Positions 44,968 through 53,778 of a stretch of 64,000 nucleotides of DNA are shown here, in pieces; the first letter of the stretch is position 1, and the number at the start of each line of letters is the position of its first letter. The position numbers and the translations under genes were made by a program. The notes beneath the pieces were generated by a model. It had not been told where the DNA came from. It made no database searches and saw nothing but the letters and a program-made list of their open reading frames with translations. The DNA is from Cellulomonas sp. PhB150 (GTDB lineage: Bacteria > Actinomycetota > Actinomycetes > Actinomycetales > Cellulomonadaceae): positions 186,001 to 250,000 of the forward strand of contig NZ_RKHX01000002.1 of the NCBI RefSeq assembly GCF_003755175.1, read 5' to 3'.

Positions 44968-46446
44968 GTGAGCATCCTGCGCACCAAGAGCGTCGAGCAG
45001 TCCCTGGCGGACGCCGAAGAGCCGGAGTTCAAGCTCAAGCGCTCGCTGTCGGCGTTCGACCTCATCGTGTTCGGCGTCGGCGTGGTCATCGGCGCCGGCA
45101 TCTTCACGCTCACCGGCCGCGCGGCGCACGAGGTCGCCGGTCCCGCCATCGTCATCAGCTTCGTCGTCGCCGCGATCTGCTGCACGCTCGCCGCGCTCTG
45201 CTACGCCGAGTTCGCGTCCACCGTCCCGGTCTCGGGGTCCGCGTACACGTTCAGCTACGCGAGCCTGGGCGAGATCTTCGCGTGGATCATCGGCTGGGAC
45301 CTCATCCTCGAGATGTTCCTGGGTGCGAGCGTGGTGGCGCAGGGCTGGTCCGCCTACCTGAGCGTGTTCCTGGAGAACATCGGGATCACCGTGCCCGCCT
45401 CGATCAGCTCGGGCGGCACGGTCGACCTGTTCGCCATCGGGCTCGTCGTGCTCCTCGGTGTGCTCATCACGATCGGCATCAAGGAGTCGATGCGGGTCAA
45501 CATCGTGCTCGTCGGGCTCAAGCTCTTCATCGTGCTGTTCGTCATCATCGCGGGGATCGGGTTCATCTCGACCGCCAACTACCACCCGTTCGTCCCGCCG
45601 GCCGAGGCGAACGAGACGACCACCGGCCTGACGCAGCCGCTCATCCAGGCGCTGTTCGGGCTCGCGCCGACGGCTTTTGGGATCGGCGGGATCTTCGCGG
45701 GTGCCGCGCTCGTGTTCTTCGCGTTCATCGGGTTCGACGTGGTCGCGACGACCGCCGAGGAGACGAAGAACCCGCAGCGCGACCTGCCGATCGGCATCAT
45801 CGGCTCGCTGATCATCTGCACGGTCCTGTACTGCGCGGTCTCGATCGTGGTGACCGGGATGGTCCCGTACGACAAGCTCGACCCGGAGGCGGCGCTCGCG
45901 AACGCCTTCGAGGCGCACGGGCAGGACTGGATGGCGACGATCATCGCCGCCGGGGCGGTCGCCGGGCTCACGACCGTGGTCCTCACGCTGATGATCGGCG
46001 CGACGCGCGTCGTGTTCGCGATGAGCCGCGACAGCCTGCTGCCGCGCGGGCTGGCTCGCGTGCACCCCACGTTCCGCACCCCGTACGTGATCACGGCGCT
46101 CGTGACCGTCGTGACCGCGCTCGTCGCCGGCCTCACGCCGGTCGGGGTGCTCGAGGAGATGGTGAACATCGGCACGCTGTCGGCGTTCGTGCTGGTCAGC
46201 CTCGGGGTGATCGTCCTGCGCAGGAAGCGCCCCGACCTGCCGCGCTCGTTCCGCGTGCCGTGGGTCCCGGTGCTGCCGGTCGTGTCGGCGCTGATCTGCC
46301 TCTACCTGATGCTCAACCTGTCGGTCGAGACGTGGCTGCGGTTCCTGATCTGGCTGGTCATCGGGTTCGTCATCTACTTCGTCTACTCCCGCAGGCACTC
46401 GCGCGTGACGGACACGGACGCGCCGAAGGTCACGACGACGACGTGA
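44968..46446 (+). CDS. APC-family amino acid permease (CAT type)
   Basis: A 492-residue transporter with about twelve to thirteen membrane helices. The APC signature GVGVVIGAGIFTLTGRAAHE occurs near residue 37, followed by CYAEFASTVPVSGSAYTFSY, FFAFIGFDVVATTAEETKNP and AMSRDSLLPRGLARVHP, which are characteristic of the cationic amino acid transporter branch. It probably imports amino acids. GTG 44968 has AAGGAG. Its end overlaps the convergent metallopeptidase gene by 17 bp. Confidence 0.9.
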   Translation: MSILRTKSVEQSLADAEEPEFKLKRSLSAFDLIVFGVGVVIGAGIFTLTGRAAHEVAGPAIVISFVVAAICCTLAALCYAEFASTVPVSGSAYTFSYASLGEIFAWIIGWDLILEMFLGASVVAQGWSAYLSVFLENIGITVPASISSGGTVDLFAIGLVVLLGVLITIGIKESMRVNIVLVGLKLFIVLFVIIAGIGFISTANYHPFVPPAEANETTTGLTQPLIQALFGLAPTAFGIGGIFAGAALVFFAFIGFDVVATTAEETKNPQRDLPIGIIGSLIICTVLYCAVSIVVTGMVPYDKLDPEAALANAFEAHGQDWMATIIAAGAVAGLTTVVLTLMIGATRVVFAMSRDSLLPRGLARVHPTFRTPYVITALVTVVTALVAGLTPVGVLEEMVNIGTLSAFVLVSLGVIVLRRKRPDLPRSFRVPWVPVLPVVSALICLYLMLNLSVETWLRFLIWLVIGFVIYFVYSRRHSRVTDTDAPKVTTTT

Positions 46447-47464
46447 CCAGCACCTGCTCGACCCGCGAGGCCTGGACCACGCGGTGCACGAAGTCGAGCT
46501 TGCGCGCGACCTGCTCGACGATCGCGAACGGGTACAGGTCGGACTTGCCCATCGCGCGGTTCGCGGAGTCGAGGAACGTCGAGACCGGCCGCCAGTCGGT
46601 GAGCACGTCGGCCATGGTCGCGTCTCCGTAGGTGGCGCGCGGGACGACCTCGTCGCCGAGGCGCATCGCGGCGGCCGCTGCCGTCGTGAGCGTGTCCGTC
46701 ATGTGCAGGTAGTGGGCCCAGCACTCGGCGAAGTCCTCCCACGGGTGCATCGTCGCGTACTCCGAGATGTAGCCCTCGGTCCAGCCCCGTGGCGCCCCCG
46801 TCCGGTAGTGGCGCGCGATGGCGTCGGCGTAGGACGCGCGCTCGTCGCCGAACAGCTCGCGGCACTCGTCGATCCACCCCGTCTGCTCGACGAGGACCCA
46901 CTGGTAGTAGTGGCCGACCTCGTGGCGGAAGTGCCCGAGCATCGTGCGGTACGGCTCGCCGAGGCTGACCCGCAGCTGCTCGCGGTGGGCGTCCAGGGTC
47001 TCGGCCAGGTCGATCGTCACGATGCCGTTGGCGTGCCCGATGACGACGCGCGAGCCGTTGGTGCGCGACGAGAGCAGGTCGAACCCGAGCCCGCCGGGCC
47101 GCTCGTACCAGGGGGTGACCGGTAGGCCGAGCTCGGCCAGCTGGACCAGGAGCCGGCGCTTGCTCGCCGACGCGGTCGCCAGCTTCTCCAGGGCGAGGGT
47201 GTCGTCCGCGCTCGGGCGGGTGCGTGTGAGGCGGCACGAGAAGCACTGGCCGGACCCCGAGTCGCCCGCCGTCAGCCAGCTGCAGTCCCAGCGCCGGTTC
47301 GCGCACCGGAACCACCAGGTGCCGTCGACGTCGATGCCCTGCTCGGGGGCGGCGCGGACCGTCCGCGTGGGCGGGTGCAGCCCCACCTCGAGGCCGCACG
47401 CGCCGCACGTCAGCGAGTCGACTGCGAGGGCTGACGAGCAGCGAGGGCAGGAGAACTGGCGCAC
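46430..47464 (-). CDS. Zinc-ribbon protein with putative zinc metallopeptidase domain
   Basis: A 344-residue protein. The N-terminal zinc ribbon has C6, C9, C20 and C23 (CPRC ... CGAC), and a second cysteine set FRC ... WDC ... CFSC follows. The peptidase-like domain contains H181-E182-V-G-H185 in FRHEVGHYYQW and a later EDFAECWAHYLHM. It matches the zinc-ribbon plus putative zinc-binding metallopeptidase family often found in actinobacteria and proteobacteria; substrate unknown. GTG 47464 was chosen because TACGGT lies six bases upstream and homologues start at the ribbon. Confidence 0.85.
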   Translation of the reverse strand: MRQFSCPRCSSALAVDSLTCGACGLEVGLHPPTRTVRAAPEQGIDVDGTWWFRCANRRWDCSWLTAGDSGSGQCFSCRLTRTRPSADDTLALEKLATASASKRRLLVQLAELGLPVTPWYERPGGLGFDLLSSRTNGSRVVIGHANGIVTIDLAETLDAHREQLRVSLGEPYRTMLGHFRHEVGHYYQWVLVEQTGWIDECRELFGDERASYADAIARHYRTGAPRGWTEGYISEYATMHPWEDFAECWAHYLHMTDTLTTAAAAAMRLGDEVVPRATYGDATMADVLTDWRPVSTFLDSANRAMGKSDLYPFAIVEQVARKLDFVHRVVQASRVEQVLVTSSS

Positions 47465-47470
47465 GGCGCG

Positions 47471-47476
47471 ACCGTA
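47471..47476 (-). promoter_or_regulatory. -10 box (TACGGT) of the zinc-ribbon peptidase gene
   Basis: TACGGT on the minus strand, six bases, then GTG at 47464. Leaderless-type start. Confidence 0.5.
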
Positions 47477-47598
47477 GCGCACGGGCCTGTCGGTGGTCGG
47501 CGGGTGTGGTCGAGGGCCCGCGCCGCCTCGTGTGGGTGGTCGTCCGTAGCGTCGGCGCGAGCGACGAGGCGAGCTCGGGGGACGAGGGGAGCAGTGCG

Positions 47599-48080
47599 AT
47601 GTGCATGCGGTGCCAGGGCATGAGCGAGGAGGAGGTCCGGGAGGACCTCCTGGCGAAGATCGAGCGGTTCGGATGGACGCTCTGCTCGGTCGAGGCCGGC
47701 GCGGGCAGCCTCTCGTTCACCTACACGATCGGGCTCACGCGGTTCCACGGGCATCCCGAGCTCATGGTCAGCGGTCTGGACGAGTTCGACGCGGCAAGCG
47801 TGCTCAACGACCTCGGAGAACGCGTGCGCGCGGGCGAGCGCTTCGAGCACGGGCAGGTCGTCCCGTACGAGGGCACCGCCCATCGGAGCCTGCTGGTGCA
47901 CGTCGCGAGCCCGGAGGGCTGGTCTACGCGCAGGAGATCTACGCCGTGCCCGGCGGCCGGCCCGTCCCGGCGCTGCAGGTGATCTGGAGCGACCGCGCCG
48001 GCGCCTGGCCGTGGCAGGTCGACGCGCGTCCCGGACGGCAGGAGCTGTTCGGCCGGCCGCAGCACCTGCGACGCGGGTAG
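47599..48080 (+). pseudogene. DUF4262 protein gene interrupted by a -1 frameshift
   Basis: The N-terminal part starts MCMRCQGMSEEEVREDLL with GAGGGGAG upstream and shows the DUF4262 pattern FGWTLCSVEAGAGSLSFTYT, IGLTRFHGHPELMVSGL and GQVVPYEG. At 47914-47918 (GAGGGC) the frame must shift by -1 to continue as GLVYAQEIYAVPGG ... ALQVIWSDRAGAWPWQ, which is the usual family C-terminus. One extra G in the run (GGGG instead of GGG) would restore a single frame of about 160 residues. A real deletion, a sequencing error or slippage are all possible. Unshifted, the protein ends at 47982 with an unrelated tail. Confidence 0.75.
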
Positions 48081-48132
48081 CCCGACGATGCCTGGTTCGC
48101 ATTGCGCACTCGCCCCACCAGGAGAATCGTGT

Positions 48133-48164
48133 GCGGGGACGCGCCTCGCCGATCGCGTCCCCGC
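48133..48164. promoter_or_regulatory. Strong 11-bp stem-loop in front of the MFS efflux gene
   Basis: GCGGGGACGCG and CGCGTCCCCGC are perfect complements with a 10-base loop, ending five bases before the GAAGAGGG ribosome site of the MFS gene. It may be an attenuator or mRNA structure, a 32-bp operator, or the terminator of the DUF4262 gene. No regulator is encoded next to it. Confidence 0.65.
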
Positions 48165-48179
48165 GCGTGAAGAGGGACC

Positions 48180-49649
48180 ATGACCGACGCGACCGCCACG
48201 CCCGCACCATCCGCCTTCACCGTCCCGCGCTCGGCGTGGAACGCGCTGATCGTCCTCATGGCCGGGATGTTCATGGCCCTGCTGGACACGACGATCGTCA
48301 ACGTCGCCCTCCCGACGATCCAGCAGTCGCTGGACGCGAGCGAGGCCACGCTGAGCTGGATCATCTCGGGCTACGCCCTCGCGTTCGGGATCGCGCTGAT
48401 CCCCGCGGGCCGGATCGGGGACCGGATCGGGCACAAGTGGGTGTTCTTCGCCGGGCTGGCGCTGTTCACGCTCGCGAGCCTGTTCTGCGGACTGGCGCAG
48501 AACAGCATCCAGATGATCCTGGCGCGCGTCGTCCAGGGGCTCGCGGGCGGCATGTTCGTGCCCGCCGTGACCGCGTTCATCCAGCTGCTGTTCCCCGGGC
48601 CCGTGCGTGGCAAGGCGTTCGCGATCCTCGGGTCGGTCATCGGCGTGTCCACCGCGCTCGGCCCGATCCTCGGCGGCCTGATCATCGAGGCGTTCGGCGA
48701 TGAGAACGGCTGGCGGCTGGTGTTCTGGGTGAACATCCCGATCGGCATCATCGCGCTGATCGCGGCGGCCAAGCTGCTGCCCGCGGGCGCCGAGGGCGGC
48801 GCGCGCGAGGGGTCCGACTACGTCGGGCTGCTGCTCCTGAGCGCCGGGCTCGTCGCGCTGCTGGTGCCGCTCATCGAGGGGCAGGACAAGGGCTGGCCGG
48901 CGTGGACGTTCGTCACGCTCGCGATCGGCGTGCTGCTGATCGTCGCGTTCGCGTTCTGGGAGCGGCGCGAGGCCTCGGCCGACAAGAACCCGCTGGTGCC
49001 GCCGCACCTGTTCTCGCACCCGGCCTTCACCGGCGGGACGATTCTCGCGCTCGTCTACTTCGCCGCGTTCACCAGCATCTTCTTCACCATCTCGCTGCTG
49101 TGGCAGGCGGGGCTCATGCACACCGCGCTGGAGTCCGGGGTCGTCGGCGTGCCGTTCGCGCTCGGGAGCATCGTCGGCGCGTCGCAGAGCAACCGGCTCA
49201 GCCAGAGGCTGGGGCGCACCGTGCTCGTCGTCGGCACCGCGATGGTCGCGGCGGGGTTGATCTGGGTGTGGCTGGTGCTGCGCACGGAGGACGCGAGCAG
49301 CCTCAGCAACTGGGACCTCGCCGTGCCGCTGGCCATCGCGGGCATCGGCAACGGGTTGTTCATCGCCCCGAACGCGCAGTTCATCGTCGCGACCGTGGAC
49401 CGGACCGAGGCGGGTGCCGCGAGCGGCGTGATCTCCGTGATGCAGCGCGTCGGCAGCGCCATCGGGATCGCGGTCATCGGCAGCATCCTGTTCGGCACGC
49501 TGCACATCACGAGCAAGGACCCGGCAGCCATCGGGCAGGCGTTCACCGACAGCGCGGCGCACGCGATGGCGGTCAGCGCGGCGCTCGCGGTGCTGAGCTT
49601 CGCGCTCGTGTTCGCGCTGCCGAAGAAGGTCGACCAGTTCCGCGGCTGA
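48180..49649 (+). CDS. MFS transporter, DHA2 (EmrB/QacA) drug-efflux type
   Basis: A 489-residue antiporter with fourteen predicted membrane helices. Motif C-like and family signatures: MFMALLDTTIVNVALPTIQQ near residue 30, AGRIGDRIGHKWVFFAGL between helices 2 and 3 (motif A), and GVSTALGPILGGLI (motif C, antiporter). It probably exports drugs or metabolites using proton-motive force. A large stem-loop precedes its ribosome site. It is tail to tail with the SDR gene. Confidence 0.9.
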   Translation: MTDATATPAPSAFTVPRSAWNALIVLMAGMFMALLDTTIVNVALPTIQQSLDASEATLSWIISGYALAFGIALIPAGRIGDRIGHKWVFFAGLALFTLASLFCGLAQNSIQMILARVVQGLAGGMFVPAVTAFIQLLFPGPVRGKAFAILGSVIGVSTALGPILGGLIIEAFGDENGWRLVFWVNIPIGIIALIAAAKLLPAGAEGGAREGSDYVGLLLLSAGLVALLVPLIEGQDKGWPAWTFVTLAIGVLLIVAFAFWERREASADKNPLVPPHLFSHPAFTGGTILALVYFAAFTSIFFTISLLWQAGLMHTALESGVVGVPFALGSIVGASQSNRLSQRLGRTVLVVGTAMVAAGLIWVWLVLRTEDASSLSNWDLAVPLAIAGIGNGLFIAPNAQFIVATVDRTEAGAASGVISVMQRVGSAIGIAVIGSILFGTLHITSKDPAAIGQAFTDSAAHAMAVSAALAVLSFALVFALPKKVDQFRG

Positions 49650-49652
49650 GCC

Positions 49653-50426
49653 TCAGCGGGGGAATGGCACCCCGGTGATCTCGGCCAGGCGCGCGAGCAG
49701 GCCCTCCTGGACGTCGACCTCGCGCGCGAGCGGGTTCGGCACCTGGATCTCGTGCCGCTTGAGGTACTCGCCGGTGACCCGCGCCGCGTCGTCGTCCGAG
49801 GTCGCGAGCCAGACCTGCGTCGCAGCGCCCTCGTCGACCTCGTCCCACGCGTCGGGTCCGCCAAGCTTGGTCTTGATCCAGCCGGGGTCGACGGTCGTGG
49901 CCAGCACGTCGGGCCACAGGCGCGCGACCGCGAAGGCCAGCACGACGTCGTGCAGCTTGGAGTCGGAGTACGCCTGCATCCCGTGCCACGGGCGCTCGCG
50001 GTACTGCAGGTCGTCGAGCTGGGCGACGCCGTCCTCCTGCAGTCCGGACGTCAGGTAGACGAGGCGCTCCGGGCGCGGCAGCAGCGCCGTGAGGAGGTAG
50101 GGCGCGACGACGTTGACCTGGAAGATCTGCTCGATCCCGTCGGCGGTCTCGACCCGCGCCGCAGCGCCGCCGCCGATGCCGGCGTTGTGGATCACCGCGT
50201 CGAACGGCCCTGCCGCGACGGCCTGCTCCGCGAGCGCGCGCGTCTCGGCGAGCGACGCGAGGTCGCCGACGACGACCCCGTGCAGCTGCGGCAGCGCCGC
50301 GCGCAGCTCGTCGGCGCGTGCCGCGCTGCGGGCGTGGCCGGTGACCTCGTGGCCGGCGGCGAGGAGCTGGCGGGCGGTCTCCCGGCCGATGCCGTCGGAC
50401 GAGCCGGTGACGAGGACGTGCGACAT
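49653..50426 (-). CDS. Short-chain dehydrogenase/reductase
   Basis: A 257-residue SDR. Cofactor motif LVTGSSDGIGRETARQLL, the NAG motif in VIHNAGIGGG, active Ser in YLTSGLQ and Tyr/Lys in YSDSK. The basic HARSAARA after strand 2 favours NADP. The DAWDEVDEGAATQVWLAT tail is of the retinol-dehydrogenase/WW-oxidoreductase-like group. Substrate unknown. Confidence 0.87.
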   Translation of the reverse strand: MSHVLVTGSSDGIGRETARQLLAAGHEVTGHARSAARADELRAALPQLHGVVVGDLASLAETRALAEQAVAAGPFDAVIHNAGIGGGAAARVETADGIEQIFQVNVVAPYLLTALLPRPERLVYLTSGLQEDGVAQLDDLQYRERPWHGMQAYSDSKLHDVVLAFAVARLWPDVLATTVDPGWIKTKLGGPDAWDEVDEGAATQVWLATSDDDAARVTGEYLKRHEIQVPNPLAREVDVQEGLLARLAEITGVPFPR

Positions 50427-50462
50427 GCGGTGCTCCTGCGGTCGAGGGGGGGACGCCGCAAT

Positions 50463-51128
50463 CTAGCCCGCGTCGGCCCACGGCGGCGCGTCGAGGCCCT
50501 CGTCGTACGTGCCGCCGGCACCGCACCCGTTCGCGTACTCCGGCCGCACCCGCGGGTAGGCCTCGGTCCAGTACCGCCGGGCCAGCGCCTGCCCCTGGGC
50601 GGGGGTCGCGCCGAGGGCGACGGCCATCGACGCGTCGCGCTGGATCGCCGCGCACTCGGCCTGCGACTCGTTCTTGAGCCCGACCATGTGCATCGTCTCG
50701 TGCGTGAGGATGTGCACCGCGATCACCTGGTCGAGGGTCGGAGCGTCCTTGGACGACCCCAGCCACGCCTTGAGGTCCCCGCACGGCTCCCGCTTGATGA
50801 GCGTCGAGCGCTCGGGGACGCCGTCGGCACCCCACCGCACCCAGCCGAGCTCGGGGCCGAGGTCGACGAACGCCTGGCCGAACGTCTGGCAGTGCACCGT
50901 GACGGGGCCGCCCGCGACGGCGCTCGCGGCCCGCTCCAGGCGTGACTCGAGCCGCGCGTGGGTCCACAGCGGGACCGCGCAGGCGACGACGACGACCAGG
51001 CAGAGCGTCACGCTGATGCGCGGGAACGGGCGAGCGCGGCCGAGGCCGTCGAACCGGCGGGGGACCCAGCGGATCGTGATCCCGGCCGCGAGGGCCAGGA
51101 AGCCGATGAGCACCCAGGTGAGGATCAC
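50463..51128 (-). CDS. Membrane-anchored HExxH protein of unknown function
   Basis: A 221-residue protein with two N-terminal membrane segments (about 2-20 and 38-56) and an extracytoplasmic domain containing H143-E144-T-M-H147 in VHILTHETMHMVG, followed by NESQAECAA, whose glutamate could be the third zinc ligand. C80, C116 and two later cysteines could form disulphides. It looks like a small zinc metallopeptidase, but I do not recognise the family. Confidence 0.65.
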   Translation of the reverse strand: MILTWVLIGFLALAAGITIRWVPRRFDGLGRARPFPRISVTLCLVVVVACAVPLWTHARLESRLERAASAVAGGPVTVHCQTFGQAFVDLGPELGWVRWGADGVPERSTLIKREPCGDLKAWLGSSKDAPTLDQVIAVHILTHETMHMVGLKNESQAECAAIQRDASMAVALGATPAQGQALARRYWTEAYPRVRPEYANGCGAGGTYDEGLDAPPWADAG

Positions 51129-51152
51129 CCCGGTGCTATCGGTCGATCGGCC

Positions 51153-51770
51153 TCAGGGCTGGAGCCTCGTGGCCGTCCAGGTGCTGCCCGCCAGCGTGTA
51201 CTGCAGCCGACGATGCAGGCGGTCGGTGCTGCCGTACCAGAACTCGATCCGCTCGGCGACGACCCGGTAGCCGGTCCAGTCCAGGGGTCGTGCGACGTGG
51301 CCGGCCGCGAGGAGCGCGGCGGCTGCGGCGCGGAGCTCGTCCTCGGAGCCGAGCGGTTCGCTCTGCCGGGACGCCGCCGTGGTCGCCTGCGCGAGCGGGG
51401 GCCGGTGGTGGAACAACGCGTCCGACTCCGCGTCGGGCAGGGTCTCGACGGACCCTGCGACGGTGACCTGCTGCAGCGTCTCGCGCCAGTAGAACGTCAG
51501 CGACGCGCGAGGCCGGCCGGCCAGCTCGCGGCCCTTGCGGCTGCCCGTGAAGCTGCCGAACACCAGGCCGCGGTCATCGACGCCCTTGATCGCCAGCGTG
51601 CGCGTCGAGGGGTCACCGGCCGCGTCGGCCGTCGCGAGGGTCGCCGCCCACGGCTCGCGCACCTCGCGCTGCACGGCGGCGTCGAACCATGCGCGGAGCA
51701 GGGCCAGCGGGTCCGCCGGCGGTGAGTCGAACTCGGGCAGGACCAGGCTCGGGTCACCGGAGAGGGTCAC
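51153..51770 (-). CDS. pdxH: Pyridoxamine 5'-phosphate oxidase-like FMN protein
   Basis: A 205-residue split-barrel flavoprotein. PWAATLATADAAGDPSTRTLAIKG, then VFGSFTGSRKGRELAGRP for FMN phosphate, TFYWRETLQQVTVAG, and the C-terminal WTGYRVVAERIEFWYG ... DRLHRRLQY of PdxH. It oxidises pyridoxine/pyridoxamine phosphate to PLP, or is a PhzG-like relative. The GTG at 51770 overlaps the preceding stop (GTGA), fixing the start. The symbol is tentative. Confidence 0.8.
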   Translation of the reverse strand: MTLSGDPSLVLPEFDSPPADPLALLRAWFDAAVQREVREPWAATLATADAAGDPSTRTLAIKGVDDRGLVFGSFTGSRKGRELAGRPRASLTFYWRETLQQVTVAGSVETLPDAESDALFHHRPPLAQATTAASRQSEPLGSEDELRAAAAALLAAGHVARPLDWTGYRVVAERIEFWYGSTDRLHRRLQYTLAGSTWTATRLQP

Positions 51771-52432
51771 GGCCACGGGTCCAGGATCGGGAGCGCACCG
51801 GTGAGGTCGTCGCCCAGCGAGCGGCCCGCCAGCCACTCCGCCAGCGCGTGCTGCTGCCCGGTGATCGGGACGGGCGCGTCGCCCGCGGTCGTCCAGCTGC
51901 GACCCGTGTCGGACGCGGTCAGCTCCGCGGGCGCGGGGACGCGGACCAGGAGCCAGTCGACGAGGTGGCCGCTGGTCGCGAACGACCAGTCAGCGGCCGT
52001 GCGCCCCACCTCGAGGTCGACCCAGTGCACCTCGAGCTCGCGCCACCAGCACAGCCGCGTCGCGTGCAGGTCGCTGTCCCGGTAGGCGCACGGCAGCGAC
52101 CAGTCGGCGTCGCTGAGGGCGTTCCACGCGTCGGCGAGCTGGGCGAAGCCGGCGCGCAGGCCGTCGAGGATGTCGGGCAGGGCGCGCCCGGCGCCCAGCT
52201 CGATCGCGGCGTCACGGGCGGGTCGGCCGCCGTCGTAGACCTCGCCGCGCTCGCCGCGCTGGGCGTACCGCGCCTGGCGTGCGAACGCGGCGGACAGGTG
52301 CCCCAGGTGGGTGAGCACGTGCGCACGCGTCCAGCCGGGCAGGGCGATCGGCGCGTGCGCCTCCGCCTCGGTGAGCTGTTCGGCGCGCGCGAGCAGGGCC
52401 GCGTCGCCGGCGAGGAGGTCTTCGGGCGTCAT
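51767..52432 (-). CDS. Maleylpyruvate isomerase-family (mycothiol-dependent DinB-like) protein
   Basis: A 221-residue four-helix protein of the mycothiol maleylpyruvate isomerase family: LPGWTRAHVLTHLGHLSAAF holds one metal-ligand His, and CWWRELEVHWVDLEVG supplies the others. The C-terminal MDMPI-C-like domain is short. Such enzymes use mycothiol and zinc for thiol transfer or isomerisation, which fits an actinobacterium. Overlaps the GntR gene (ATGA) and the PdxH-like gene, so all three may be co-expressed. Confidence 0.83.
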   Translation of the reverse strand: MTPEDLLAGDAALLARAEQLTEAEAHAPIALPGWTRAHVLTHLGHLSAAFARQARYAQRGERGEVYDGGRPARDAAIELGAGRALPDILDGLRAGFAQLADAWNALSDADWSLPCAYRDSDLHATRLCWWRELEVHWVDLEVGRTAADWSFATSGHLVDWLLVRVPAPAELTASDTGRSWTTAGDAPVPITGQQHALAEWLAGRSLGDDLTGALPILDPWP

Positions 52433-53739
52433 GCGCTCTCCTGGGGTTGCGTGAGGGCGTGCTCGTCGACCGTGTACAGCCGGTCGAGGAGCGCATCGGC
52501 CGTGTCGAGGTCACCGACGACGACGGCGGCGTGCAACGCGCGCACCAGGCCCGCGTCGAGCGCCGCCGAGACCGCCGGGTCGTGCAGGGTGTACCAGCGG
52601 ACCCGGGCCGTGGTCCGTCCGAGCAGCTCTCGCAGCACGGCGTTCGAGCTGCGCTCCTCGAACTGGTCGGCAAGGGTCGTCGCCGCCTCGAGCACGGGCA
52701 CCCCGCGGTCGAGCGCGGCGACGGCGTCGGCGGTGACGGACGCTGCGTGGGCGGGGTCCGTCGTGACGCCCTCGCGCAGGACGAGCCGGCGCAGGACGCC
52801 TGTCGCGCGCATCGCGTGCTGGAACGCCACGGGATCGAGCGTCGCGACGCGCGCGGGGCGGTGGTAGGCCTGCTCGACGAGCCCACGGGCGATCAGCCGC
52901 GCGAGCGCCTCGCGGACCGGCGTCCGGGAGACGTTCATCCACTCCATCAGGGCAGACTCGTGCAGGGTCTCTCCCGGCACGAGGGTGCCGTCCAGGATCG
53001 AGCGCTGGATCAGGTCCGCGACCCGGTCCCGCAGGAGCAGGGTGGGCGGCGACGGCGGGGGCTCGCGCCGGCTCACGACCTCCAGGCTGGCCGGGAGGTT
53101 CGACCGGCCGTTCGCCTCCCACGCGGCCAACGCGCCGGTAACGTCTCCGGCGAGCGCCGCGTCCACCACGGCCCGCTGGTGCGCGAGCGACGCGGTGGCG
53201 TCGATCTCGTCGGCGTAGAACGCGTGCACGCGCATGAGGGTCGGGTTGAGCCACCCGCGCAGGCGCTCGTACTCCGGGTTGGCGACGCGGTCGAAGAACA
53301 CCCCGTAGAGCCCGTCGATCACGGCGTTGGTGCGTACGGACTCGCGCGCGCTCGCCTCGTCGCGCAGCGCGGTGCCCCGGTAGGCGACCAGGCGCGAGCG
53401 GTCGGCGTCGGTCAGGAGCGGCACGCCCTCGCTGATGCCCTGCGCCACGATGGCCTGGACGACCGCGAGCGCCTCCTGCGTGGTGGCGACCCGGAGGGGC
53501 GTGACCTGCGTGTGCTGGCGAGGGGTCACCTCGACGAGGCCGACGGCCGCGACGCGGTGCAGCGCCTCGCGCAGCAGCGCCCGGGAGGTGGCGAACCGCT
53601 CGACCAGCTCGGGCTCGGCCAGGCGCGCCCCCGGGGCGAGCTCGCCGCCGATGATCGCCGCGAGGATCTGCTCGTAGAGCGCGTCGTGGGAGGGGGTGAG
53701 GTCGACGCTGGTGCGAGGAATGGGCACGATGCCATTCAA
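52429..53739 (-). CDS. Tandem GntR/FadR-type regulator (two fused copies)
   Basis: A 436-residue protein, about twice the family length. A first winged helix (about 16-82, SRALLREALHRVAAVGLVEV), a first FCD-like helical domain (about 85-215, SLAHQRAVVDAALAGD), then a second winged helix (about 235-300, SRTPVREALARLIARGLVEQ) and a second, more degenerate FCD-like domain to the end. Both recognition helices are intact, so it could bind two half-sites within one chain. It lies upstream of the isomerase and PdxH-like genes, which it may regulate. Confidence 0.85.
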   Translation of the reverse strand: MNGIVPIPRTSVDLTPSHDALYEQILAAIIGGELAPGARLAEPELVERFATSRALLREALHRVAAVGLVEVTPRQHTQVTPLRVATTQEALAVVQAIVAQGISEGVPLLTDADRSRLVAYRGTALRDEASARESVRTNAVIDGLYGVFFDRVANPEYERLRGWLNPTLMRVHAFYADEIDATASLAHQRAVVDAALAGDVTGALAAWEANGRSNLPASLEVVSRREPPPSPPTLLLRDRVADLIQRSILDGTLVPGETLHESALMEWMNVSRTPVREALARLIARGLVEQAYHRPARVATLDPVAFQHAMRATGVLRRLVLREGVTTDPAHAASVTADAVAALDRGVPVLEAATTLADQFEERSSNAVLRELLGRTTARVRWYTLHDPAVSAALDAGLVRALHAAVVVGDLDTADALLDRLYTVDEHALTQPQESA

Positions 53740-53778
53740 CAGGCAGTTCTCGTGGCGACGTGGGACCAGGGGTGAGCG

